Assembly: GCF_900143685.1 (NCBI RefSeq)
Contig: NZ_LT671675.1
Span: 99,111-163,110 of the forward strand
DNA length: 64,000 nucleotides
Direction of reading: 5' to 3'
Source of the DNA: Parolsenella massiliensis
Lineage (GTDB): Bacteria; Actinomycetota; Coriobacteriia; Coriobacteriales; Atopobiaceae
Shown here: one piece after another, positions 22,646 to 30,374 of the stretch
Layout of the letters: each line of letters begins with the position of its first letter
Numbering within the stretch: the first letter of the stretch is position 1
Made by a program: the position numbers and the translations under genes
Notes under the pieces: model-generated
Told to the model about the DNA's origin: nothing
Seen by the model: only the letters and a program-made list of their open reading frames with translations
Database searches by the model: none

Positions 22646-23799
22646 GAGATGAACTCCACGCGGGTGAGGCCGGGGACGTTGAGGCGGATGAGCCTGCGTG
22701 CCGTGTCCTTCTCGTCCTCGTCGAGCTCGTCGGTGGTGGTGACGCGCGCCACCACCTCGCGGGTCACGGTGCCGGCTGCGGCGCTCGTGGCCCCGTCACC
22801 CGAGCTGGCGGAGACCTCCGAGCCCACGCTGTAGTCCTCGAAGCCGGGGAGCACCGCCGCGAGCTCGCGCGTCGTCTGCATGACGCCGTAGCCGTCCTGC
22901 ACGCCGTCCGCAGCCGACCCGATGGAGCCGGCCGTGAGCAGCACGCACGGGATGGCGAAGACGATCGTCCCCGCGATGACGCGCCTGCGCACCTTGCGCG
23001 AGAGCTCGTCAGCGAGGCGGCTCTCCTCGTCCGTGACGATGCCGTCGTCGTTGAGGTCTCGCTTGAGGGGGACGCGCAGCGCGAGAAGCACGCCCTCGGC
23101 GGCCAGCGCGATGAACACGACGTTGATGCCAAACTCATAGAGCGCCGAGAGGAACAGCGACAGGCTTGCCGCGGCGATGCCGTAGCCCGCGGCGCACAGC
23201 GGCGGCATGAGCGCCGTTGCCACCGCGACGCCGGAGATGAGTGTCGCCGGCTCCTGGTCGCGCGAGTTGCCCAGGCCGCCCGCGAAGCCGCCCGCGAGCG
23301 CGATGGCGAGGTCCCACACGGTGGGCGTGGAGTTGTCCACGATGGCCGCCGTTGTGGACGCGATGGGGGAGAGCTTGAAGTAGATCGTCGAGGTCACGAG
23401 GCAGAAGGCCATCTGCAGTGCCAGACCCGCGATGGCCTGCTCGGTGACGCGACGGTCGAGCGTGGCGATGCCGTAGGCCATGGCGAGCACCGAGCCCATG
23501 AGCGGGCAGATGAGCATGGCGCCCACGATTGCGATGTCCGAGTTCGTGTCCAGGCCGATGCAGGCGATGGTCATGGCCACGATGAGGATGCACAGGTGCG
23601 TGCCGTTGAGCTGGGCGCCGCTCACGAAGCGCTTGCGAATGACGGGGTATGGTGCGCGTCCCTGACGCACGTTGAAGGACCGCGCGAGAAACTTCCTCGC
23701 CTCGTGCACGAGACGGACGACCGCCGGACGGATGCCGTGACGGCGATGGTGACGCCTGCGCACGCGCTTTATTTGTTGCTTGTCGAGTTCCATGGGCAT
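22618..23799 (-). CDS. DUF389 membrane protein with an EF-hand loop
   Basis: About 393 residues; the ATG at 23799 was preferred, with GAGGAGGG upstream (a TTG five codons earlier is possible). A basic N-terminus leads to the DUF389 core of about six helices (LCILIVAMTIACIGLDTNS, AIVGAMLICPLMGSVLAM, PTVWDLAIALAGGFAGGLG). Between the last core helices lies DLNDDGIVTDEE, a complete 12-residue EF-hand loop with acidic or polar ligands at positions 1, 3, 5 and 12. The C-terminus is a soluble domain whose final residues come from the adjacent palindrome. Function of DUF389 is unknown; calcium binding is inferred. Confidence 0.87.
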   Translation of the reverse strand: MPMELDKQQIKRVRRRHHRRHGIRPAVVRLVHEARKFLARSFNVRQGRAPYPVIRKRFVSGAQLNGTHLCILIVAMTIACIGLDTNSDIAIVGAMLICPLMGSVLAMAYGIATLDRRVTEQAIAGLALQMAFCLVTSTIYFKLSPIASTTAAIVDNSTPTVWDLAIALAGGFAGGLGNSRDQEPATLISGVAVATALMPPLCAAGYGIAAASLSLFLSALYEFGINVVFIALAAEGVLLALRVPLKRDLNDDGIVTDEESRLADELSRKVRRRVIAGTIVFAIPCVLLTAGSIGSAADGVQDGYGVMQTTRELAAVLPGFEDYSVGSEVSASSGDGATSAAAGTVTREVVARVTTTDELDEDEKDTARRLIRLNVPGLTRVEFISHEQGARTG

Positions 23800-23828
23800 T
23801 GCTGGCGAACGCAATCCCTCCTCTTGGG

Positions 23829-23860
23829 GCGTGAACAGGGGTACGTCCCCTGTTCACGCG
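23829..23860. repeat. Type A palindrome
   Basis: A perfect GCGTGAACAGGGG-TACGT-CCCCTGTTCACGC lies between the co-directional flavoprotein gene and the DUF389 gene. Confidence 0.9.
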
Positions 23861-23864
23861 GCGG

Positions 23865-24344
23865 CTACTTCTCCTGGACCTGCTTGCCGGTGAGGTGCTC
23901 GACCTCTATCTCGTAGAGCTGGACGGCGGAGAGGTACTTGGCGAGTTCCCTCTCGACCTCCTCGGCGCTTGGATAGTACTTGAGCGCGAGCCGGCGCAGC
24001 TCCTCCTCGGTCTTGGCGGTGTCATCGACGAGGCGGCAGTGGCCAAAGACGACCACGCTCTGCACGTAGGGCGCCCACTCGCCGTTCTCGAAGCGCTCGT
24101 TGCCCATGACGGTGAGGCAGACCTTGTCGCTGCGGCGCAGGGCGTCCACCTTCTGGCCCGCCTTGGCGCCGTGGAAGTAGATCTTGTTTGCCTCGGCATC
24201 GAATCGGTAGTCGATGGGGAAGGCGAACGGGTAGCCGTCGTCCCCGTTGACGGCGAGGACGGCGCGGCGGCCCTTTGCGAGCAGGCTCCTGGCGTCCTCG
24301 TCGCTGATGGTCCTCTTCATGCGCCTCATCGGTCGAAACATCAT
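23865..24344 (-). CDS. Nim-like pyridoxamine 5'-phosphate oxidase-family flavoprotein
   Basis: A 159-residue split-barrel protein; tandem ATGs follow GGGAGGC and the first overlaps the stop of the upstream LuxR-type gene. The motif RAVLAVNGDDGYPFAFPIDYRF, then IYFHGAKAGQKVDALRRSDKV, matches the NimA-related group that binds FMN and reduces nitroimidazoles or unknown substrates. Close relatives in gut anaerobes are common and mostly uncharacterised, so drug resistance should not be assumed. Confidence 0.87.
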   Translation of the reverse strand: MMFRPMRRMKRTISDEDARSLLAKGRRAVLAVNGDDGYPFAFPIDYRFDAEANKIYFHGAKAGQKVDALRRSDKVCLTVMGNERFENGEWAPYVQSVVVFGHCRLVDDTAKTEEELRRLALKYYPSAEEVERELAKYLSAVQLYEIEVEHLTGKQVQEK

Positions 24345-25783
24345 GCCTCCCGTTGAACATGTGAACAGGTGCCTGACCCCTGTTCATTTGCTGCATTGAT
24401 TCCCTGGCTGAGAAACTTGCTCGTGAGTCCCGTGCGAGACTGGGTGCTCGTCTTGGCGTAGATGCTCGTGAGGTGGCGCTGAACCATGCGCATGGAAATG
24501 CCCAGGTCGGCGGCTATCTGCTTGAGTGGGCGGTCGTCGCAGGTGACTGCGAGCAAGACCTCGGTCTCTCGCGGCGTGAGGCCAGCCCTGTCGATGAAGG
24601 CCTGCTTGCGCTCCTGCGGCGTTGGGCCTGCGGGTGTGGCCGTGGCCGCCTCGTCGCCGGGGAGCCCGAACAGCCCGGCCTTGAGAAACGCGACGCTGGC
24701 GACAACGACAAGCAGCACGGACGCGATCATCACCGCGACGGGTCCCATCTCCACGACGGCCATGGACGCGCCGGCAATCGTGAACGCGCATGCGTTGTTG
24801 GCCGCGCGGCCCATGCCCGCCCAGAGCTCGGGTGCCCGCATGCCTGGCGCCAGCGTCACGAACAAGGTCGTGAAGAACGTGACGAAGCAGCCGGACCCCA
24901 GGTAGAACACCACGAGCCCGATGAGCGGAGGGGCGCCCGCCTCGACGGCCAGGATGGAGAGCACGGACAGCAGCGCCACGCAGAACATGATGGGACCGCG
25001 ATAGCGCCCGCCGCGCGTGTCGAGTGCGATGCCGGACGCGAGGCCGCTTGCGGCGAGGAAGAGCCGCGGCCACGTCTGCACGGCGTAGGTGCCCTCGGCG
25101 TTCGCGACCGTCACCACGCCGTCGAGCGTCGGGAACGTGCAGGCCAGGATCACGACGAGCACAACGGACCAGAGCGCGCGGGCCAGCGGCTGGCCTGGCG
25201 TCTCGGTGTCCGCCGTGCCCTCCGCGTCATTGACTGCCCTGCCACTGCCGAGTGCCCACATGAGGCACGCCGCAAGCGCCACAAGGCCCACGCACAGCAC
25301 GATCGATTCCAAAAAACCCTGTGGTACCAGCATGTTATTGGCAAACTGCATGAGGATTCCGGCGGCGTAGGAACACCCTGCGGCGCTGGCAATGCGGCCT
25401 TCTCCCGCAAAGGCGCACGAGAAGGCCGCATGTGCCGCAGCGCCCATGAGGCCCAGGGCGAGAAAGCAGGCGGCGCCTGCCGCTTGAACTGCCGCGGCAC
25501 TGCCAAGCGGACGAATCGCAAGCAGGCATCCTGCCGCCAGCGCGCCCGCGAGCGCCGTGCGAGCGCGTCCAAGTGCTCCGCGCAACAGCCTCTCAGCCGC
25601 CGCATATCCCAGAAAGCCAACGACGCTCGCGCCGAGGATGACACCCTGCGCGGCGACGACGCCGCCAGGCCCCACAAGCTTGCCAATCTCGATGTCGTAG
25701 TGGAACTCGCTGCCGAGGAACACGAAGTTGAACAGCGCAAGCGCGCTGAGGGCGTAGAACTTCTGCGAGTTGAGCTTTGGCAT
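24341..25783 (-). CDS. 12-TM membrane protein with LuxR-type C-terminal HTH
   Basis: A 480-residue protein with about 12 hydrophobic helices (residues 10-375) resembling an MFS-like sensor, a Thr/Pro linker and a LuxR helix-turn-helix near 400-455 (LTPRETEVLLAVTCDDRPLKQIAADLGISMRMVQRHLTSIY). This architecture is abundant in Coriobacteriia and is thought to couple small-molecule sensing at the membrane to transcription. The last 17 or so residues (NEQGSGTCSHVQREA) are translated from a type A palindrome, so the original stop has been lost. The stop overlaps the downstream flavoprotein start, a possible regulatory target. Confidence 0.9.
   Translation of the reverse strand: MPKLNSQKFYALSALALFNFVFLGSEFHYDIEIGKLVGPGGVVAAQGVILGASVVGFLGYAAAERLLRGALGRARTALAGALAAGCLLAIRPLGSAAAVQAAGAACFLALGLMGAAAHAAFSCAFAGEGRIASAAGCSYAAGILMQFANNMLVPQGFLESIVLCVGLVALAACLMWALGSGRAVNDAEGTADTETPGQPLARALWSVVLVVILACTFPTLDGVVTVANAEGTYAVQTWPRLFLAASGLASGIALDTRGGRYRGPIMFCVALLSVLSILAVEAGAPPLIGLVVFYLGSGCFVTFFTTLFVTLAPGMRAPELWAGMGRAANNACAFTIAGASMAVVEMGPVAVMIASVLLVVVASVAFLKAGLFGLPGDEAATATPAGPTPQERKQAFIDRAGLTPRETEVLLAVTCDDRPLKQIAADLGISMRMVQRHLTSIYAKTSTQSRTGLTSKFLSQGINAANEQGSGTCSHVQREA
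24358..24389. repeat. Type A palindrome forming part of a reading frame
   Basis: GTGAACAGGTGCCTGACCCCTGTTCA, a mismatched copy, is translated as the C-terminal tail of the 12-TM LuxR protein. Confidence 0.75.
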
Positions 25784-25954
25784 GGTTTGCCCCAGGTCTT
25801 CGCCGGTCGTATGCCTCGATTATAGAAACGTGTGGCCCTCCCTGCGGCTTGCGCCGCTTGTGCTGGGCGCGTGGCCGGTGTGCCGTTTGCCGACTGCTTA
25901 TGCTCATATATATGTCAGTTATGAACTTAGATAATTATCGGCTATGTAAGTACT

Positions 25955-25960
25955 TATACT
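25955..25960 (+). promoter_or_regulatory. Possible manA -10 element
   Basis: TATACT lies in an AT-rich island (about 25905-25965) in an otherwise GC-rich 231-bp divergent intergenic region, 55 bp before manA. The -35 is unclear. A perfect TAAGTACTTA palindrome overlaps it. Confidence 0.35.
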
Positions 25961-26014
25961 GGAAACAACGCAAGCCGAGAACGGCGTTTCGCCACCACGT
26001 CACAGGGAGGCACC

Positions 26015-26950
26015 ATGGGCCCGCTTCTGTTCAACACCAACTACATTGCCCCCATCTGGTCGGGCGACCGCATCAACAAGACGCGTGGCCTTGAGGGCGA
26101 CGTGCTCTACGGCGAGGGCTTCGACGTCTCCGCGCATCGCGGCATGGTGACGTCCGTCAAGGGCGGCGAGTACGACGGCACCCCGCTCGACGAGCTCATC
26201 CGCGACCACCACGAGGAGGTCATCGGTGGCTCTGACGACGACGGTGTGACCCAGACGCTCATGCTCGACGCGCGCGAGACGGTCTCCGTGCAGGTGCACC
26301 CCAACGAGGCCTACGCCCGCGAGCACGAGGACGACCACGAGAAGGCTGAGGCCTGGTACGTCTTCGAGGCCGACCCCGGCTCCACGCTCATCGCCGGCTC
26401 GCTCACCGATGACGTCGACGCCCTGCGCGCCGCCGCCGCGGACGACACGATTGGCGACAAGTACGGCCGTCGCGTGCCCGTGACCGAGGGTGACTTCATC
26501 GTGGTGCCCTCCGGCACGCTGCACGCCTATGGCGCTGGCATCTTTGCCGTGGAGATCGGCACGCTTGGCTTCACGACGTATCGCCTGTGCGACTGGGGCC
26601 GCGGTCGCGAGCTCCACGTCGAGAAGGGCTTCGACGTGCTCGACGTGGCACCTAAGCCCGACCCCATCCACCTGGGCAAGTTTGACCCGGCCGCTCCCGC
26701 ACGCACCGTGCGCGGCACCACCGACGAGGACCTGTTCATCATCGACATCATGGACGTGCCCGAGAGCTGGGGCGAGGAGACGGGCGACGAGTACCGCGTG
26801 CTCACGTGCGCCGCGGGCGAGTGCGACGTGGCGTCGGCCGAGGGCAGCGTGCACCTTGGCTTCACGGAGTCCTGCCTTGTGCCCGCCAGTGCCGGCCACT
26901 ACACCGTGACCGGTCCGTGCCGCATCATCTCGAGCCGCATGAGGCACTAG
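26015..26950 (+). CDS. manA: Mannose-6-phosphate isomerase, class I
   Basis: The 311-residue cupin enzyme interconverts mannose-6-phosphate and fructose-6-phosphate; the ATG has AGGGAGGCACC upstream. Zinc-site motifs are visible: SVQVHPNEAYA and GDFIVVPSGTLHAYGAG with the HP and HAYG histidines, plus EAWYVFEADPGS. Length matches the short bacterial class I form. It provides mannose catabolism or precursors for surface glycans. It is monocistronic, followed by a palindrome. Confidence 0.93.
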   Translation: MGPLLFNTNYIAPIWSGDRINKTRGLEGDVLYGEGFDVSAHRGMVTSVKGGEYDGTPLDELIRDHHEEVIGGSDDDGVTQTLMLDARETVSVQVHPNEAYAREHEDDHEKAEAWYVFEADPGSTLIAGSLTDDVDALRAAAADDTIGDKYGRRVPVTEGDFIVVPSGTLHAYGAGIFAVEIGTLGFTTYRLCDWGRGRELHVEKGFDVLDVAPKPDPIHLGKFDPAAPARTVRGTTDEDLFIIDIMDVPESWGEETGDEYRVLTCAAGECDVASAEGSVHLGFTESCLVPASAGHYTVTGPCRIISSRMRH

Positions 26951-26989
26951 CAACTAGCAAAAGCGACAAGGGAACAGAGGGTCCGCCGG

Positions 26990-27020
26990 CCGTGAACAGG
27001 GGACGTACCCCTGTTCACGG
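26990..27020. repeat. Type A palindrome
   Basis: CCGTGAACAGGGGACGT plus ACCCCTGTTCACGG, a perfect 14-bp-arm copy between manA and the GNAT gene on the same strand. Confidence 0.9.
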
Positions 27021-27069
27021 CTTGCGCCGTTGTTCGAGGGGTGTCCCTTCGCTACCATGTCCGCAGACG

Positions 27070-27573
27070 ATGGGTATAGCGATGAGCGAAGTGGCGATAC
27101 GGCCGATAACCGAGGCGGACGACGAGCGCATGGGGGGCATTGCGCGGGGAAACCTTGCGGCGTTTTGCCTCGACATTCCTGGCACGGCCTACTTTGACCC
27201 AGAGATCATGCATCTGAGCTCGTACTATGCGGCGGAGCCAAAGCGGCGTGCGTACTACGTTGCCGTGGACGAGGCCGGACGCGTGCTCGGTGGCGCTGGC
27301 CTGGCCGAGCTCGAGTCGCTCGAAGGCACGGCCGAGCTGCAGAAGCTCTATCTGTCGGACGAGGCCAAGGGTCACGGCCTGGGTACCCGCCTCGTTGGCG
27401 TGGTCGAGCGCCGTGCCCGCGAGCTCGGCTATGAGCAACTCTACCTGGAGACCCACTCGAACCTCAAAGTGGCCATCCACCTCTACGAGAAGCTCGGCTA
27501 CCAGCGAATCGAGCCCGTCTCGCCCAGCCATGTCGTGATGGACCACTTCTGCATCAAGGACCTACGCGCGTGA
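27070..27573 (+). CDS. GNAT-family N-acetyltransferase
   Basis: A 167-residue acyltransferase (an internal ATG at 27082 is equally possible). A TACCAT -10 lies 11 nt before the first ATG, and no ribosome binding site is present, so a leaderless or near-leaderless transcript is likely. The acetyl-CoA motif is ELQKLYLSDEAKGHGLGTRL, followed by YLETHSNLKVAIHLYEKLGY, typical of GNATs. The substrate is unknown. The TGA stop is inside a type A palindrome. Confidence 0.88.
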   Translation: MGIAMSEVAIRPITEADDERMGGIARGNLAAFCLDIPGTAYFDPEIMHLSSYYAAEPKRRAYYVAVDEAGRVLGGAGLAELESLEGTAELQKLYLSDEAKGHGLGTRLVGVVERRARELGYEQLYLETHSNLKVAIHLYEKLGYQRIEPVSPSHVVMDHFCIKDLRA

Positions 27574-27598
27574 ACGGGGGACGTACCCCTGTTCACGC
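27568..27598. repeat. Type A palindrome
   Basis: GCGTGAACGGGGGACGT and ACCCCTGTTCACGC between two convergent GNAT genes; both reading frames end inside or at its edge. Confidence 0.9.
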
Positions 27599-28035
27599 TT
27601 GCAGCTCCATGCGGAGGAGGGGATAGGGCTCGCCCTGGTCGTCGGGCTCGAGGCGCTCGACGGTGTGGAAGCCGCGGGTCTCGTAGAATGCGACGGCGGC
27701 TGGGTTCTGCTCGTTTACCGTGAGCTCGCGCACGCCCAGCACGCTGATGCCGTGCTCGAGAAGCGCGCTGCCGATGCCGCGCCCGCGAAGCTCAGCGTCC
27801 ACGAAGAGCATCTCGAGCATGCCGTCCTGCGCGCCGAGAAACGCGACCGGCCGGCCGCCCTCGCTTGCCACAACCAGATGCTCAACGCCGAGAATCGCCT
27901 GGGGCACATAGCCCTTGATGCGCTCGATGTCCTTCTCGCCCAAAAGTCGTGCGAGGCGCGCACGGAACGCTCCCAGACGCAAACTAGCTGGTCAACAAGC
28001 TGTTGCGACCGCTCTCCCGGCTCAGATATCCGCAC
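27593..28035 (-). pseudogene. Frameshifted GNAT acetyltransferase
   Basis: A GTG at 28035 preceded by GAGAGGAG opens a frame reading RISEPGERSQQLVDQL and then VCVWERSVRASHDF, the usual N-terminus of small GNATs. At a TTTT/GGG stretch near 27943 the frame breaks. Inserting one base restores GEKDIERIKGYVPQAI and the acetyl-CoA region EMLFVDAELRGRGIGSALL through ERLEPDDQG. A one-base deletion in a homopolymer run, either real or a sequencing error, explains this. Confidence 0.75.
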
Positions 28036-28096
28036 GTGCGCTCCTCTCGCGTAGTGGGCTTTGCCATTATCGCACGGCAATTTTTAGAAAAAGATG

Positions 28097-28126
28097 TTGA
28101 CGCGTTTGGAACGCGGGCGCTATAGT
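28097..28126 (+). promoter_or_regulatory. Promoter of the clpP-like/virD4-like cluster
   Basis: -35 TTGACG (28097-28102), an 18-bp spacer and -10 TATAGT (28121-28126) predict a start near 28133, giving a leader of about 180 nt. Confidence 0.75.
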
Positions 28127-28134
28127 CCACATCA

Positions 28135-28299
28135 CCCGAGGGCCATATGGCCATCTCCTGGCAACCCGGCGCCCGTGCGTCGTGGCGGAGATTTGCCGGC
28201 GTAATTGCCTAAGCCGGATTTCCATGAACAACCACAGACGGAGAGCCTATACGCGCTGCGGCCATCCATGGCTGCTACCGATGCGTGCCAGCCCTCGGG
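28135..28299 (+). ncRNA. Structured, riboswitch-like leader
   Basis: The predicted transcript begins with CCCGAGGGC (28135-28143), which pairs perfectly with GCCCTCGGG (28291-28299). The latter directly abuts the AAGGAG ribosome binding site of the first gene. Within this 9-bp closing stem lie a GGCCATATGGCC hairpin (28141-28152, mutually exclusive in part with the closing stem), a perfect ATCTCC/GGAGAT helix and a CCGGC/GCCGG helix. The arrangement would let folding hide or expose the ribosome binding site. I cannot match it to a known riboswitch class. Confidence 0.5.
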
Positions 28300-28311
28300 A
28301 AGGAGCTCGTT

Positions 28312-28908
28312 ATGAGCGAATGCACACCCATCTACCAGCCGCAGATCATCCGTGAGACCGCGGAGGGCCTGAACCGCCTCGACGTTCGAGACGAGATGCT
28401 CTCCCACCGCGAGCTCGAGCTCACGTCTACCGTGGACGCGCAATCGTGCGCCACTATCATCCGCGGCTTGCTCTACCTGCAGCGTTGCGACGCCAACGCA
28501 CCCGTGACGCTCTATATCAACAGCCCCGGCGGCGAGGTGCAGTCTGGCCTTGCCCTCTATGACGTCATGCAGGCCGTGAACTGCCCCGTCCACACCGTCT
28601 GCCTGGGCATGGCGGCGAGCATGGCAGCGCTGCTGTTCATCGCGGGGGACGAGCGGCAGATGCTGCCCCACAGCCGCGTCATGATCCACGACCCGCTCAT
28701 TGGCGGCGGACTTGGCGGCAGCGCGCTTTCCGTGAAGGCCCGCGCCGACGACCTCATGCGCATCCGTGACATCACGGCCAACGTCATTGCCCGGCACACG
28801 GGCATGACCCTCGAGCAGGTCTTTGCGCTCACGGCGTCCGACACCTACTTCGAGGCCGAGCAGGCCGTTGCGCAAGGCCTTGCCGACCGCATCGCCACGT
28901 CACTCTAG
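28312..28908 (+). CDS. ClpP-like serine protease
   Basis: The 198-residue protein starts at an ATG after GGGAAGGAGC. The ClpP fold is clear: TLYINSPGGEVQSGLALYDVM, CLGMAASMAALLF and LPHSRVMIHDP. The catalytic triad appears intact (Ser103, His126, Asp177). The N-terminus (about 45 residues) differs from housekeeping ClpP, and the handle region is Gly-rich (GGGLGGSA). It is not next to clpX or tig; instead it heads a cluster with a conjugative-type ATPase. It is either a processing or degradation subunit dedicated to that cluster or a mobile-element-encoded ClpP paralogue. Confidence 0.9.
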   Translation: MSECTPIYQPQIIRETAEGLNRLDVRDEMLSHRELELTSTVDAQSCATIIRGLLYLQRCDANAPVTLYINSPGGEVQSGLALYDVMQAVNCPVHTVCLGMAASMAALLFIAGDERQMLPHSRVMIHDPLIGGGLGGSALSVKARADDLMRIRDITANVIARHTGMTLEQVFALTASDTYFEAEQAVAQGLADRIATSL

Positions 28909-28965
28909 CTGCGGCTTTATCGCACTAACGTACGCACCGCATTCGCATAGAAAGCGAGAACCACC

Positions 28966-30363
28966 ATGGCGAACGCCATCATCGACCGCACTCCCTACGC
29001 AGGCGAGCTCCTTCTCACCTCCGGGCGCACCGCGAGCATGGACTCGTGGCAGACCGGTCTCAACAACAACGTGCTCGTGCTGGGAAGCTCCGGCTCGGGC
29101 AAGACGCGCAACTTCCTCAAGCCCAACCTCCTGCAGTGCGCGGGATCCTACGTCGTTCTCGACGCAAAGGGCCAGCTCTATCGCGAGATGTCTCCCTACC
29201 TGTACGCTCACGGCTACCAGGTGGACCGCCTCGACTTCACAACGATGGGAGGCACGCTGGGCTACGACCCGCTCCATCACGTCCGCTGGCGGCGCGGACG
29301 TCCTCTCGCGCAGGACGTCATCGGCATCGCGACCGCGCTGTTCCCCCGCGACGACATGGGAAGCGACCCCTTCTGGGCCAGCGCCGCGGCCAACTATGTG
29401 GCGAGCTGCATCGCCTACGTCTTCGAGGCGCTGCCGGATGACGAGTGGAACATGGCCTCGGTGGTGAGCGTGTACGAGCAGGCGTGCGAGGGCAACGCCA
29501 ATGCCATGTTTGCCGAGCTCGCGAGCCAAGATCCCGAGAGCTATGCCGTCTCGCTGTTTCGCCGTGCGAGAAGCACGGCCCACGCCGAGAAGATGCACGC
29601 GAGCATCATGGGCATCATCGCCGCGAACCTCATGCCGCTCACGTTCGACGGGGCGCTCGCATCGTTCCGCAGGCCCGAGCAGGTCGACTTCCACAAGCTG
29701 GGGCACGCCCGTCACGCACTGTTCGTGACCATGGACGATATGGACCGCAGCCTAGCCCCGCTCACGAGCTTGTTCGTGCGCCAGGCGTTCCAGAGTCTGT
29801 GCGCCCATGCGGACGCGGACTGCGAGGGTGGCCGGCTGCCCGTGCCCGTGCGTTTTATGCTCGACGACTTTGCCAACCTCACGCTGCCGGGCATCGACGA
29901 CATCCTGGCGGTCATCCGCAGCCGCGAGGTGAGTTGCACGCTCATCTGCCAGACGGTGAGCCAGCTCGAGGCGCGTTATGGCGAGGCCGAGGCGAACTCG
30001 ATCATCGGCAACTGCGACCGCCAGCTCGTGCTGGGCTTCCAGGACGAGCGAACGGCTCGCTACTTTGCCCTGCGCGCCAACCGGACGCCGAGCACGTTGC
30101 TCGAGACGCCCACTGGTAGCTGGTGGTATTTCGAGCGCGGCCAGCGCGGGGCATGCGAGCCCGCCTACGAGCTCGAGCGCCATCCCGGCTACGGGCAGCT
30201 TGTGGAGGCGACCTCTCTCGTGAGCGCCTGGCCTTCCTCGGGCGTGGTGCCCTGCGCCCCTGGCCTCGATGACTTTGGCGTAGAGGTCGACGAGGACGAG
30301 GAGTGGCAGCAGATGCTCTTTGAGATGGCCAAGGATGCGGGCAGCGAGATTGCCGCAGCGTAG
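28966..30363 (+). CDS. VirD4/TraG-type coupling ATPase, soluble form
   Basis: A 465-residue ATPase with an AAAGCGAGAACCACC ribosome binding region. Walker A is GSSGSGKT at 40-47, and LDAKGQLYREMSPYL resembles the TraG/VirD4 'DPKGE' motif. Walker B is FMLDDFAN at 297-304, followed by an R-finger-like IRSREVSCTLICQ and GNCDRQLVLG, characteristic of type IV coupling proteins. No N-terminal membrane helices are present, unlike most conjugation couplers. No other transfer gene (relaxase, VirB4, pilin) is in the window. It is therefore an orphan coupling ATPase working with the neighbouring ClpP-like protein or with a system encoded elsewhere. Confidence 0.9.
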   Translation: MANAIIDRTPYAGELLLTSGRTASMDSWQTGLNNNVLVLGSSGSGKTRNFLKPNLLQCAGSYVVLDAKGQLYREMSPYLYAHGYQVDRLDFTTMGGTLGYDPLHHVRWRRGRPLAQDVIGIATALFPRDDMGSDPFWASAAANYVASCIAYVFEALPDDEWNMASVVSVYEQACEGNANAMFAELASQDPESYAVSLFRRARSTAHAEKMHASIMGIIAANLMPLTFDGALASFRRPEQVDFHKLGHARHALFVTMDDMDRSLAPLTSLFVRQAFQSLCAHADADCEGGRLPVPVRFMLDDFANLTLPGIDDILAVIRSREVSCTLICQTVSQLEARYGEAEANSIIGNCDRQLVLGFQDERTARYFALRANRTPSTLLETPTGSWWYFERGQRGACEPAYELERHPGYGQLVEATSLVSAWPSSGVVPCAPGLDDFGVEVDEDEEWQQMLFEMAKDAGSEIAAA

Positions 30364-30374
30364 GGAGGAACACG

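Noticed and set aside
15092-27598. Type A palindromes as a CRISPR array
   Set aside because: Copies are palindromic, widely spaced by whole genes and not separated by uniform spacers.
28225-28354. Upstream ORF in the clpP-like leader (MNNHRRRAYTRC...)
   Set aside because: No ribosome binding site precedes its ATG and it overlaps the structured region and the real gene start; kept only as a remote possibility.
28966-30363. A full conjugative element around the VirD4-like ATPase
   Set aside because: No relaxase, VirB4, pilin, integrase or attachment site was found on either side.
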